From: an uncultured Gemmatimonadota bacterium
Lineage (GTDB): Bacteria > Gemmatimonadota > Gemmatimonadetes > Gemmatimonadales > Gemmatimonadaceae
Length of the DNA: 6,391 nt
Reading direction: 5' to 3'
Assembly: GCA_903894655.1 (NCBI GenBank)
Contig: CAITQY010000246.1
Location: 1-6,391 of the forward strand
Of this stretch, positions 1 to 5,523 are shown in pieces. Made by a program: the position numbers and the translations under genes. The notes beneath the pieces are model-generated. The model was not told the DNA's origin and searched no databases. It saw nothing but the letters and a program-made list of their open reading frames with translations. Position 1 is the first letter of the stretch, and every line of letters begins with the position of its first letter.

Positions 1-1
1 C

Positions 2-310
2 GTGGTCGGCGCCGCCGGCGGCCCCACGATCATCACGGGCACCACGCAGGTCATCCTGAATGTGATCGATCATCACATGTCACTCGCCGACGCCATGCGC
101 GCGCCGCGCGTGCACCATCAGGCTCTGCCCGATTCGCTGACGTACGAGGATGGCGGCATCCAGCCGGCCGTGCTCGACTCGCTCACGAAGATGGGCTACT
201 CCATGCGAAAGCTGCGCGCGCTTGTGAACATCAACGCGATCATGCGCGTGAAAGGGGGATGGGAAGGGACACCGGAGCCGAGGCGGAGTGGGAGAGCGGT
301 TGGGTACTGA
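2..310 (+). CDS. ggt: Gamma-glutamyltransferase, C-terminal fragment of the small subunit
   Basis: This is the last ~102 residues of a gamma-glutamyltransferase; the 5' part lies left of the window. The family is an autoprocessed, usually periplasmic or secreted N-terminal nucleophile hydrolase that cleaves or transfers the gamma-glutamyl group of glutathione. The fragment opens with VGAAGGPTIITGTTQVI, which aligns by memory with the conserved oxyanion-hole region of E. coli Ggt (ESPGGSRIITTVLQ). It continues with NVIDHHMSLADAMRAPRVHHQ, matching the family's 'DAPRFHHQWLPD' block, and ends in the typical tail PEPRRSGRAVGY (family DPRRxGxAxGY). The catalytic Thr lies upstream and is not visible. 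The first codon shown is GTG but is internal, not a start. The gene ends in TGA at 308-310, just before the repeat-flanked hairpin, and converges on the lipoprotein gene. Family assignment is secure; substrate preference cannot be read from this piece. Confidence 0.93.
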   Translation: MVGAAGGPTIITGTTQVILNVIDHHMSLADAMRAPRVHHQALPDSLTYEDGGIQPAVLDSLTKMGYSMRKLRALVNINAIMRVKGGWEGTPEPRRSGRAVGY

Positions 311-316
311 ACTGAT

Positions 317-397
317 GAACGGCGTTAAGAGTGAACGGCGCTATGAATAAACGGCGCGAAGGTTAACGGCGCGAATAATGAACGGCGTGAACGGCAT
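317..397 (+). repeat. Tandem ~16-bp repeat array, left half of a large dyad
   Basis: There are four full units, at 317-332, 333-348, 349-363 and 364-379, followed by shortened copies at 380-388 and 389-397. The consensus is roughly GAACGGCGCTAAGAGT. The core AACGGCG is kept in every full unit while the 3' half diverges (CTATGAAT, CGAAGGT, CGAATAAT). The array starts 6 bp after the gamma-glutamyltransferase stop codon. The same unit recurs in opposite orientation at 456-534. I do not recognise this repeat family. Confidence 0.75.
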
Positions 398-406
398 CGG
401 AAGAGA

Positions 407-439
407 GAGAGCCCCGTGACCAATGGTCACGGGGCTCTC
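407..439. terminator. Perfect 15-bp stem-loop, probable bidirectional terminator
   Basis: Arms 407-421 (GAGAGCCCCGTGACC) and 425-439 are exact reverse complements around a 3-nt loop (AAT). The hairpin lies between the converging ends of the gamma-glutamyltransferase gene (+) and the lipoprotein gene (-), so it can serve both transcripts. The + strand is followed only by GTTCCTAT. The - strand is followed by a pyrimidine-rich stretch (TCTCTTCC), so neither side has a strong U-tract. The fold is certain; the terminator role rests on position and stem strength. Confidence 0.75.
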
Positions 440-455
440 GTTCCTATGCGGTTGC

Positions 456-534
456 GCTCGTAGCGCCATTTACTCTTAGCGCCCCTAACGTTAACGCCCG
501 TTACTCTTAGCGCCGTTCACTCTTAGCGCCGTTA
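456..534 (-). repeat. Tandem ~16-bp repeat array, right half of a large dyad
   Basis: There are five units, at 456-471, 472-486, 487-502, 503-518 and 519-534. Read on the + strand the consensus is ACTCTTAGCGCCGTTN, the reverse complement of the left-array unit. The two rightmost units differ only in their last base. Bases 509-530 are the reverse complement of 321-342 with one mismatch in 22. The array ends about 10 bp from the lipoprotein stop codon, so the two arrays sit at similar distances on either side of the central hairpin at 407-439. Confidence 0.75.
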
Positions 535-544
535 GTAGTCGAAC

Positions 545-1411
545 TTAAGGCGTCGCTGCTGGCCGCACCGTCACCGGCGCGTCCAATGTCGCGCTGATGC
601 CAGCGCCCGCGTTGATGCACGTGTCGAAGTTCGCCGTGGCCGCTGCCGCCGCCGTACCCGCTGCGGCACCAGCCGCCGCACCGATCACCGTCCCCCTCGT
701 GTTCTTGCCGAGGATCTGGCCAGCGATCGCGCCGATGATCGCGCCACTCGCGACCTTCTTCGCATCGGTGCCCTTCGACGCGCTGCGCACGCGCTCGGTC
801 GTCACCGACTGCACGGTCGCTTCCAGCGGGTACGTGCGACCGCCGTACGTCACCGACACCAACTGCACCGTCAACGACGTCTGGTCGTTCGCATTCTTCG
901 CCGTCGTCGCTCCCGCCACCGCAAACGTGCCTGTCGCGCCGTCCGGAATCACAACACCGTTCGTTGCCGTCACCGATTCTTCCAGCGACGCCGTGAACGT
1001 CTCACCAACGGTCACCGTGTTGCTGCACACCTTGTTGCTCGCGGCGAAGCGGAATGACGTACCCGAGGCCACAACGCCCGTCACGGCGACCGGCGCCGGG
1101 GTCGGGGCGGGCGTGGGGGACGGCGTGACCGACGGGGGAGCAGACGGCGCCGGACGCGGCTTCGGTGCGGCGGGCTTCGGTACCGCCGCGGGTACCGGCG
1201 CTTCGACGGCCGGAGCAGGCGGTGGCGTCACCGGCACGTCCTGAAGCGTCGGCTGTGTCGAGTCCGTCGCCATCGCCAGGTCGCGGCCAAGGGTGCTGTC
1301 GGCGTTCAGAGACGCGTTGTCGGCAGACTTCTCTCCGCACGCGGCCAGCGCGGCCAGCGCGAACGCCGATAGGATCATCGTGGCACGTGCCGCACGAATA
1401 TATTGAGCCAT
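545..1411 (-). CDS. Glycine-zipper lipoprotein with Pro-rich linker, function unknown
   Basis: This 288-residue envelope protein has no function I can name. Residues 1-24 form a lipoprotein signal peptide: Arg in the n-region, a hydrophobic run ILSAFALAALA, and lipobox L22-A23-A24-C25. C25 would be lipidated. Residues ~60-108 are a Pro/Ala linker suited to crossing the envelope. Residues ~113-207 look like an all-beta domain (GTSFRF..., VGETFTASL, VIPDGATGTF, YGGRTYPLEA). Residues 223-252 form a glycine zipper with Gly every four or five residues (223, 227, 231, 235, 240, 244, 248, 252). A final beta segment holds C265, and C129 is the only other Cys in the mature part, so a disulfide is possible. 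This layout recalls 'glycine zipper' hypothetical proteins of Acidobacteria and Gemmatimonadota, from memory. The ATG start is supported by AGGAG at 1419-1423, 7 nt away. An ATG at codon 12 would shorten the n-region. The gene is divergent from the ABC exporter. Confidence 0.82.
   Translation of the reverse strand: MAQYIRAARATMILSAFALAALAACGEKSADNASLNADSTLGRDLAMATDSTQPTLQDVPVTPPPAPAVEAPVPAAVPKPAAPKPRPAPSAPPSVTPSPTPAPTPAPVAVTGVVASGTSFRFAASNKVCSNTVTVGETFTASLEESVTATNGVVIPDGATGTFAVAGATTAKNANDQTSLTVQLVSVTYGGRTYPLEATVQSVTTERVRSASKGTDAKKVASGAIIGAIAGQILGKNTRGTVIGAAAGAAAGTAAAAATANFDTCINAGAGISATLDAPVTVRPAATP
1098..1119 (+). other. G-quadruplex-type motif inside the lipoprotein linker
   Basis: The + strand carries four G-runs, GGGG (1098-1101), GGGG (1104-1107), GGG (1109-1111) and GGGGG (1115-1119), separated by loops of 2, 1 and 3 nt. 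This fits the canonical four-tract pattern. It lies on the template strand of the lipoprotein gene, where CCN proline codons of the linker create the G-runs. It may be only a by-product of proline coding in GC-rich DNA. Confidence 0.5.
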
Positions 1412-1496
1412 ACAGAAACTCCTGTGAAAGAGACGCGGGATACACCCGCGGGATGAAATGAGATCGAACGCGTCGCGGCACGAGACTCGGAGTACG
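1412..1496. promoter_or_regulatory. Divergent promoter region with 6-bp inverted repeat
   Basis: This short gap separates the divergent lipoprotein (-) and ABC exporter (+) genes, so both promoters must lie in or next to it. It contains the Shine-Dalgarno of the lipoprotein gene (AGGAG on the - strand, 1419-1423) and a GGAG at 1489-1492, 4 nt before the ATG at 1497. A perfect inverted repeat CGCGGG (1434-1439)/CCCGCG (1445-1450) with loop ATACA lies 10 bp from the lipoprotein Shine-Dalgarno. It could be an operator or a 5' UTR hairpin. I could not identify convincing -35/-10 pairs. A lone TATATT at 1399-1404 has no matching -35. Confidence 0.45.
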
Positions 1497-3380
1497 ATGA
1501 ACGGAGATATACGCGGAATCTCGCCGATGCCAGCACGGCGTGCCCTGCGACGTCTGCTTCCTTACTACCACCCGTACCGGTGGCAAGTTGCACGCGGGCT
1601 GTCATCGGTGGTCGTGGCCGCATTTCTGGCCAGCGTCATTCCGTTCCTGCTGCAACGCGGGGTCGACGATCTCCGTGCCGGCGCGCCCGTGAGCACCATC
1701 ATGCGCCTTGGCGGGGTGTTGCTGATCACGGCCGTTGCGAGCGGCGTGCTACGCTTTACCATGCGGTTGCTGTTGAATGGAATCAGTCGCCGCATCGAGA
1801 CCGACCTCCGGCAGGACATCTTCGCCCGCCTCAGCATCCTCGATGCCAGTTGGTACGCCCGCTGGCGCACCGGGGATCTGATGGCCCGCCTCACGAACGA
1901 TCTGGGGGCCATCCGGATGGCCGCCGGGCCGGCGGTGATGTACCTCGTCAACACCATCTTCGGCGCTCTGTTCGCGATCATCATGATGGTCCGCATCAGC
2001 CCGCTACTCACGGCCGTGGCGCTCCTCCCCATGATCGGCCTCCCCGTGCTCATGCTGCGCCTCGGGCGCTTGGTGCACGACCGCTTCGAAGCGGTGCAGT
2101 CACAGTTCAGTCAGCTCACCACCCGCGCCCAGGAGAACCTCTCCGGCGTACGCGTCGTCCGGGCCTACCGGCAGGAGCGGGCCGAGACCGCGCGATTCGT
2201 CACCCTTGGCGACAAGTACCTCACCGCCAACATGCGGCTCGCCAAGCTGAACGGCATCATGAACCCAGGCTTCGGCCTGCTGGCTGGCCTCGGGAGTGCA
2301 CTCACGATCGGCGTCGGTGGACGTCTGCTCATCCAAGGCCAGATCACCGTGGGTGGCTACGTCGCCTTCGGCATCTATCTCGCGCAACTCACGTGGCCGC
2401 TCATCGCGCTCGGCTGGACCACGAATCTGTTTCAGCGCGCCGCCGCCTCGATGACCCGCGTGCTGGAACTACTCGACGCGGAGCCGCTATCGGTGCAAGA
2501 CACCGGCACCGCGCATCTCCCGGTCGCCGTGAGCGGCATCGATGCACAGCAAGGGGGACGCACGGTCGAGTTCAGACACGTGTCGTTCCGGTATCCGCGC
2601 CCCGTCATCGTGAGTGAAGACGGCGCCGCGCGCGACGCCAACTACGAGAAAACACCGGACGGCGCGACCCCGTCCGACTCGCGCTGGATCCTCCGCGATC
2701 TCTCCTTCCACCTTCCCGCCGGCGGCACATTGGCCATCGTCGGTGCCACCGGCTCCGGCAAGAGTGCGCTCATGGATCTCCTGCCGCGATTCTTCGATCC
2801 GCAGGAAGGACAGGTGCTGCTCGACGGCGTCGACATCCGCGAGCTGCCGATTGGCGCGCTCCGCGCCGAGCTTGGCTACGTCCCCCAAGAAGCCCTGCTC
2901 TTCAGTGAGACGATGGGCGAAAACATCGGCTACGGGCTCAACGTGCCCGATCATGAACGGATGGAACACGCCACCGATAGCGCGCAGTTGCGTGACACCA
3001 TCGCCGGACTCCCCGACGGCTTCGACACGCGGCTCGGCGAGCGTGGCATCAACCTGTCGGGTGGACAGAAGCAGCGTACCGCGTTGGCTCGCGCACTGGC
3101 CCGTTCTCCACGCGTCGTGTTGCTCGACGATGCCCTGTCCGCCGTGGACACGCAGACCGAAGCTGCTATCCTGCACGAGTTGCGCACCGCCCTGCAGGGG
3201 CGCACGGCGTTGATCGCATCACATCGCGTCAGCGCCGTGCGCGATGCCGATCATATCCTCGTGCTCGACGACGGTCGCATCGTTGAGCAGGGCACGCACG
3301 AGGAGCTTGTCCGCCTCGGACAACGCTACACGGCGCTGCTCCAGCGCCAGCAGTTGCTCGAGGCGATCGAGGCCGCCTAG
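1497..3380 (+). CDS. ABC exporter half-transporter (TMD-NBD), MdlA/YheI-like
   Basis: This is a full-length, 627-residue, inner-membrane ABC exporter half-transporter. The membrane domain spans ~residues 29-310, with six predicted helices near 34-53, 68-87, 146-165, 168-187, 258-279 and 286-307. The ATPase domain runs from ~356 to the end. It shows the A-loop Tyr (366), Walker A GATGSGKS (416-423), Q-loop Q464, signature LSGGQ (520-524), Walker B VVLLDD ending at D545, D-loop SAVD and H-loop H576. The catalytic Glu after Walker B is replaced by Asp (LLDDALSAVD), as known for the degenerate-site subunit of heterodimeric exporters (TM287, YheI, MdlA). The tail YTALLQRQQLLEAIEAA also resembles MdlA. 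Substrate is unknown; multidrug or lipid export is possible. A ~28-residue hydrophilic insertion (368-395) follows the A-loop. ATG 1497 is chosen for its GGAG and because upstream residues look unlike family N-termini. ATG 1458 (+13 residues) and ATG 1527 are alternatives. The downstream gene is convergent, so no partner subunit is adjacent. Confidence 0.9.
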   Translation: MNGDIRGISPMPARRALRRLLPYYHPYRWQVARGLSSVVVAAFLASVIPFLLQRGVDDLRAGAPVSTIMRLGGVLLITAVASGVLRFTMRLLLNGISRRIETDLRQDIFARLSILDASWYARWRTGDLMARLTNDLGAIRMAAGPAVMYLVNTIFGALFAIIMMVRISPLLTAVALLPMIGLPVLMLRLGRLVHDRFEAVQSQFSQLTTRAQENLSGVRVVRAYRQERAETARFVTLGDKYLTANMRLAKLNGIMNPGFGLLAGLGSALTIGVGGRLLIQGQITVGGYVAFGIYLAQLTWPLIALGWTTNLFQRAAASMTRVLELLDAEPLSVQDTGTAHLPVAVSGIDAQQGGRTVEFRHVSFRYPRPVIVSEDGAARDANYEKTPDGATPSDSRWILRDLSFHLPAGGTLAIVGATGSGKSALMDLLPRFFDPQEGQVLLDGVDIRELPIGALRAELGYVPQEALLFSETMGENIGYGLNVPDHERMEHATDSAQLRDTIAGLPDGFDTRLGERGINLSGGQKQRTALARALARSPRVVLLDDALSAVDTQTEAAILHELRTALQGRTALIASHRVSAVRDADHILVLDDGRIVEQGTHEELVRLGQRYTALLQRQQLLEAIEAA

Positions 3381-3404
3381 GGCGCGGAAGAACGCTCGCG
3401 TCCG

Positions 3405-4130
3405 CTAGAGCCGCTCAACCAGGAACGCTGGCGTGAGCGGCTGCAGAATCGCCGCCAATCGTGCAAACCACCCGGTGAACATCAGCACCCCGACGAGGAT
3501 CAGCAGCACGCCGGCAATGCGATTCACGAGCCCCAGATTTTTCTTGAACCGCTGGAAAAATCCAAGGAAGCGGTCGATCGCCAGTGCGCTCAACAGGAAA
3601 GGCACCGCCAACCCCAGTGAGTAGAACGACAGCAGGGTGATCCCCTGGCCCAGCTGCGACTCGTTGGCCGCCAGCAAGAGAATCGCGCCGAGCGTCGGGC
3701 CCAGACAGGGGGTCCAGCCTGCGCCGAAGGCGATCCCAACCAGGACCGTGCCAAGGTAGCCCATCGGCTTGTCACTGAGATGCACACGGCGTTCCTGCTG
3801 CAACGCCCCGATGTTCAGCACACCAAGCATCCAGAGCCCCATCAGCACCATGAGCGCACCGCCCACGCGGGCAATCCACTCGCGGTAGGCGAGCATCAAC
3901 TGGCCGAACGCAGTGGCGCCAGCGCCGAGCGCCACGAAGATGAACGAGAAACCGAGCACGAACAGCACCGCGTGCGTCAGTGCCGCCCGCCGGGAGCGCG
4001 ACACATCGTCGAGTCCCATGCCCGTGATGAACGTGATGTAGCTCGGCACAAGCGGAAGCACGCACGGACTGAGAAAACTCAGCAACCCCGCGGTGAACGC
4101 GACCAGAACAGTCAGGGAATCAGGAGCCAC
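3405..4130 (-). CDS. ccdA: CcdA-type thiol-disulfide transporter (cytochrome c biogenesis, DsbD-beta-like)
   Basis: This polytopic membrane protein belongs to the CcdA/DsbD transmembrane family. The family carries reducing equivalents from cytoplasmic thioredoxin across the membrane to periplasmic thiol proteins, including the apocytochrome c maturation branch. Two hallmark motifs hold the redox pair: FLSPCVLPLVPSYITF with C23, and GAGWTPCLGPTLGAIL with C142 (numbered from the GTG start). Six membrane segments are expected near residues 6-36, 51-76, 88-108, 124-154, 162-185 and 204-228, the family's usual layout. No thioredoxin-like domain or signal peptide is fused. I chose GTG at 4130 (241 residues) because it is the nearest start before the first helix and overlaps the Fur gene by only 11 nt. 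An in-frame ATG at 4196 gives 263 residues but a 77-nt overlap. Neither has a clear Shine-Dalgarno, so translational coupling to fur is likely. No cytochrome c or redoxin partner is in the window. The family call is strong; the start is uncertain. Confidence 0.9.
   Translation of the reverse strand: MAPDSLTVLVAFTAGLLSFLSPCVLPLVPSYITFITGMGLDDVSRSRRAALTHAVLFVLGFSFIFVALGAGATAFGQLMLAYREWIARVGGALMVLMGLWMLGVLNIGALQQERRVHLSDKPMGYLGTVLVGIAFGAGWTPCLGPTLGAILLLAANESQLGQGITLLSFYSLGLAVPFLLSALAIDRFLGFFQRFKKNLGLVNRIAGVLLILVGVLMFTGWFARLAAILQPLTPAFLVERL
3409..3442. terminator. Stem-loop at the exporter/ccdA convergence, possible terminator
   Basis: AGCCGCTCA (3409-3417) pairs exactly with TGAGCGGCT (3434-3442). 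Inside it, CCAG (3419-3422) pairs with CTGG (3428-3431) around loop GAACG. It lies 28 bp past the exporter stop codon but within the last codons of ccdA on the opposite strand. No T-tract follows on either side, so a terminator role for the exporter mRNA is only plausible. The 24-bp gap at 3381-3404 holds no other obvious signal. Confidence 0.35.
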
Positions 4131-4626
4131 GACGCGCACTCGCAGTGCTGGAGGGAAGTCCACGACGGCAAGTGCCGCACAGACCGTAAATGACAAGCCG
4201 GTGACGTTGGCGCGAGAAGTCGTGCGCCTCGGCCAACAGCGTCGTCATGCGTTCTAGTCGTTCGTCACGAAATTCCGTCACCTTGCCGCACACCGTGCAC
4301 AACAGATGCTCGTGATGCGGAATACCGCGTGATGCTTCGTACCGCTTGAAACCTTCCCCAAAGTCGCGCTCCACCACGAGACCACTGCGCACGAGCACTT
4401 CGAGCGTGCGATACACGGTCGCCGTACCCGCCGTGCCCCCGTGCGCGCGCAACTCGCGCGCCACATCCTCAGCCGACAAGTGCCGGTCGGTCCCCAGGAC
4501 GACATCGGCGATCGCCAGACGCTGCGCCGTAGCCGGGAGATTGTGTTCGCGCAGAAACACGCGAAACGCCTCCCGGTCCCCCGCAATAGCCACCGCACTC
4601 GTCGTGGCGTCCGGCGAATCACTCAT
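4120..4626 (-). CDS. Fur-family metal-dependent transcriptional regulator
   Basis: This is a 168-residue DNA-binding repressor of the Fur/PerR/Zur family. The N-terminal winged helix (~20-90) includes the recognition segment GTATVYRTLEVLVRSGLV (67-84), typical of the family. The C-terminal dimerisation domain carries metal sites: PHHEHLLC (103-110) with H104, H105, E106 and H107, then E118 and H142. The structural zinc pairs are C110/C113 and C150/C153. The His/Glu set resembles Fur-like sites, but PerR or Zur function cannot be excluded from sequence, so no symbol is given. ATG 4626 is chosen because an open frame reaching to 4746 runs into the preceding gene and adds Arg-rich residues unlike Fur. 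The start has only a weak G-rich stretch (GGCGAG) upstream. The gene lies 22 bp after the repeat-protein gene and overlaps the ccdA start, which implies one operon. The tail after C153 is short and Ser/Arg-rich. Confidence 0.92.
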   Translation of the reverse strand: MSDSPDATTSAVAIAGDREAFRVFLREHNLPATAQRLAIADVVLGTDRHLSAEDVARELRAHGGTAGTATVYRTLEVLVRSGLVVERDFGEGFKRYEASRGIPHHEHLLCTVCGKVTEFRDERLERMTTLLAEAHDFSRQRHRLVIYGLCGTCRRGLPSSTASARRGS

Positions 4627-4648
4627 GCGCAATCGCTCGCCGCGCGAA

Positions 4649-5395
4649 TCAGACCGCGGGGTACGGCACGCGCACGGCGTGCGCCAGCTGTCGCGCCGAG
4701 TAGCGCACGATTTCCGACTCCTCGCCCGCGCGGCGTTGCACTCCACGCACCACGAGATCGACGGTGATCAGCGGTGCTTCCGCTTCGGCCACCACATCGG
4801 CTTCCCACTTGCCGCGCTCGGGCCCCTTCTGCACCAGCCGGTAGCGCGCCGTGTACACCGTATGCCGGATGCGCGGCACCGGCTGCGTTTCGATGACCGC
4901 CACGTCGTCGGCATCGACGTCGACGTCGGCCACGACCGCGTCCGCCACCGGCTCGTCCGCCACCGGCTCGTCCGCCACCGGCTCGTCCGCCACCGGCTCA
5001 TCGGCCACCGGCTCAACCCTTTCCGACAGCGCGACCGCGTCGTCTTCGAACGGCAGCTCCGGTGCCGCCGGCTGCTCGACCACCACGACGGGCACACGCG
5101 CGGCGATCACGGCGATGCCCGTTTCCACGCCACCCTGTCGCAACGGCGAGAACAAGTGCAACTCCTCGATGCGCGCGAGCGGCACGTGCGCGAGCACCAC
5201 TTTTAGGAATCGCTCCGCGATCTCGGACACCGGCGCGTCAGCGCGATCCGGCACGACCACCTCCGGCACGACCACCTCCGGTACGACCACCTCAGTCGTC
5301 TCCTCCTCGGCTGGGGCCATATCCGTCGCGTCGACCAACGCCGCCTGCGTCGCGTCGTCGTCGGGAACAGTCGCTTCGATGGGAATCGTCAACAC
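4649..5395 (-). CDS. Acidic pentapeptide-repeat protein of unknown function, first gene of the Fur-CcdA operon
   Basis: I do not recognise this 248-residue protein. It has no signal peptide or membrane segment, so it is probably cytoplasmic. Residues 36-50 are three EVVVP-type repeats. Residues 128-153 are about five copies of VADEP within a strongly acidic, disordered-looking linker that continues as VADVDVDADD. Two parts look folded: ~52-106 (SEIAERFLKVVLAHVPLARIEELHLF, then GGVETGIAVIAARVPV) and ~173-244 (RHTVYTARYRLVQKGPERGKW, then ADVVAEAEAPLITVDLVVRGV), the second predicted mostly beta. High GC at third codon positions, smooth amino-acid use and close spacing to fur support a real gene over the Ser/Thr-rich opposite-strand frame. 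The start is GTG 5395 after an in-frame TAA upstream; it lacks a clear Shine-Dalgarno. TTG 5392 or ATG 5320 are alternatives. A role alongside metal or redox control is only a guess from the neighbours. Confidence 0.75.
   Translation of the reverse strand: MLTIPIEATVPDDDATQAALVDATDMAPAEEETTEVVVPEVVVPEVVVPDRADAPVSEIAERFLKVVLAHVPLARIEELHLFSPLRQGGVETGIAVIAARVPVVVVEQPAAPELPFEDDAVALSERVEPVADEPVADEPVADEPVADEPVADAVVADVDVDADDVAVIETQPVPRIRHTVYTARYRLVQKGPERGKWEADVVAEAEAPLITVDLVVRGVQRRAGEESEIVRYSARQLAHAVRVPYPAV
4941..5015 (-). repeat. Five tandem 15-bp repeats encoding VADEP
   Basis: Units lie at 4941-4955, 4956-4970, 4971-4985, 4986-5000 and 5001-5015. On the + strand the unit is TCCGCCACCGGCTCG. The first three are identical, the fourth differs only in its last base, and the fifth differs at two positions. 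The 15-bp period keeps the reading frame, so copy-number change would only lengthen or shorten the acidic linker. Near-identity at the DNA level suggests recent expansion by slippage. Confidence 0.9.
5247..5291 (-). repeat. Three tandem 15-bp repeats encoding EVVVP
   Basis: Units lie at 5247-5261, 5262-5276 and 5277-5291. On the + strand they read TCCGGCACGACCACC, with one T for C change in the third. This is a second in-frame 15-bp array in the same gene, with a sequence unrelated to the VADEP array. Confidence 0.88.
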
Positions 5396-5437
5396 GTCAA
5401 TCAGGTGATCGGAAGGAACGGATTAAGGCAACGTGCC

Positions 5438-5454
5438 AGCACGCGACGCGTGCT
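5438..5454. promoter_or_regulatory. 17-nt palindrome, candidate operator
   Basis: AGCACGCGACGCGTGCT is perfectly symmetric around A5446, with 8-bp arms. It lies 43 bp upstream of the GTG start of the first operon gene and next to a -10-like CTTAAT, where a repressor site would be expected. Its GC-rich sequence does not resemble the AT-rich Fur box. As RNA it could not form an 8-bp hairpin with a 1-nt loop, so a DNA-level role fits better. Confidence 0.45.
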
Positions 5455-5523
5455 CACGGGTGGTCGGATGGCGATCGCGCGCACCCCGATCACGCGCCAT
5501 GCATCGGCCCAGGATGCGCAGAA

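Noticed and set aside
317..534. CRISPR array
   Set aside because: Units are only ~16 bp, contiguous without unique spacers, degenerate, and reversed in orientation on either side of a hairpin; no cas genes are nearby.
597..1244. 215-residue open frame on the + strand opposite the lipoprotein
   Set aside because: It is an Ala/Pro/Gly-rich mirror of the lipoprotein coding strand with no domain pattern, whereas the - strand frame has a lipobox, a good Shine-Dalgarno and a glycine zipper.
1580..2617. 345-residue open frame on the + strand inside the exporter gene
   Set aside because: It is Arg/His/Pro-rich, typical of a shifted frame in GC-rich DNA, and overlaps conserved exporter sequence.
4346..5206. 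286-residue + strand frame spanning fur and the repeat gene
   Set aside because: It runs antisense through a clear Fur-family gene and is His/Arg-rich without any recognisable domain.
4851..5408. 185-residue Ser/Thr/Gly-rich frame opposite the repeat protein
   Set aside because: Its low-complexity TTTSGTTTSG and SSATG repeats are the reverse-strand reading of the 15-bp arrays; the - strand frame fits operon spacing and codon use better.
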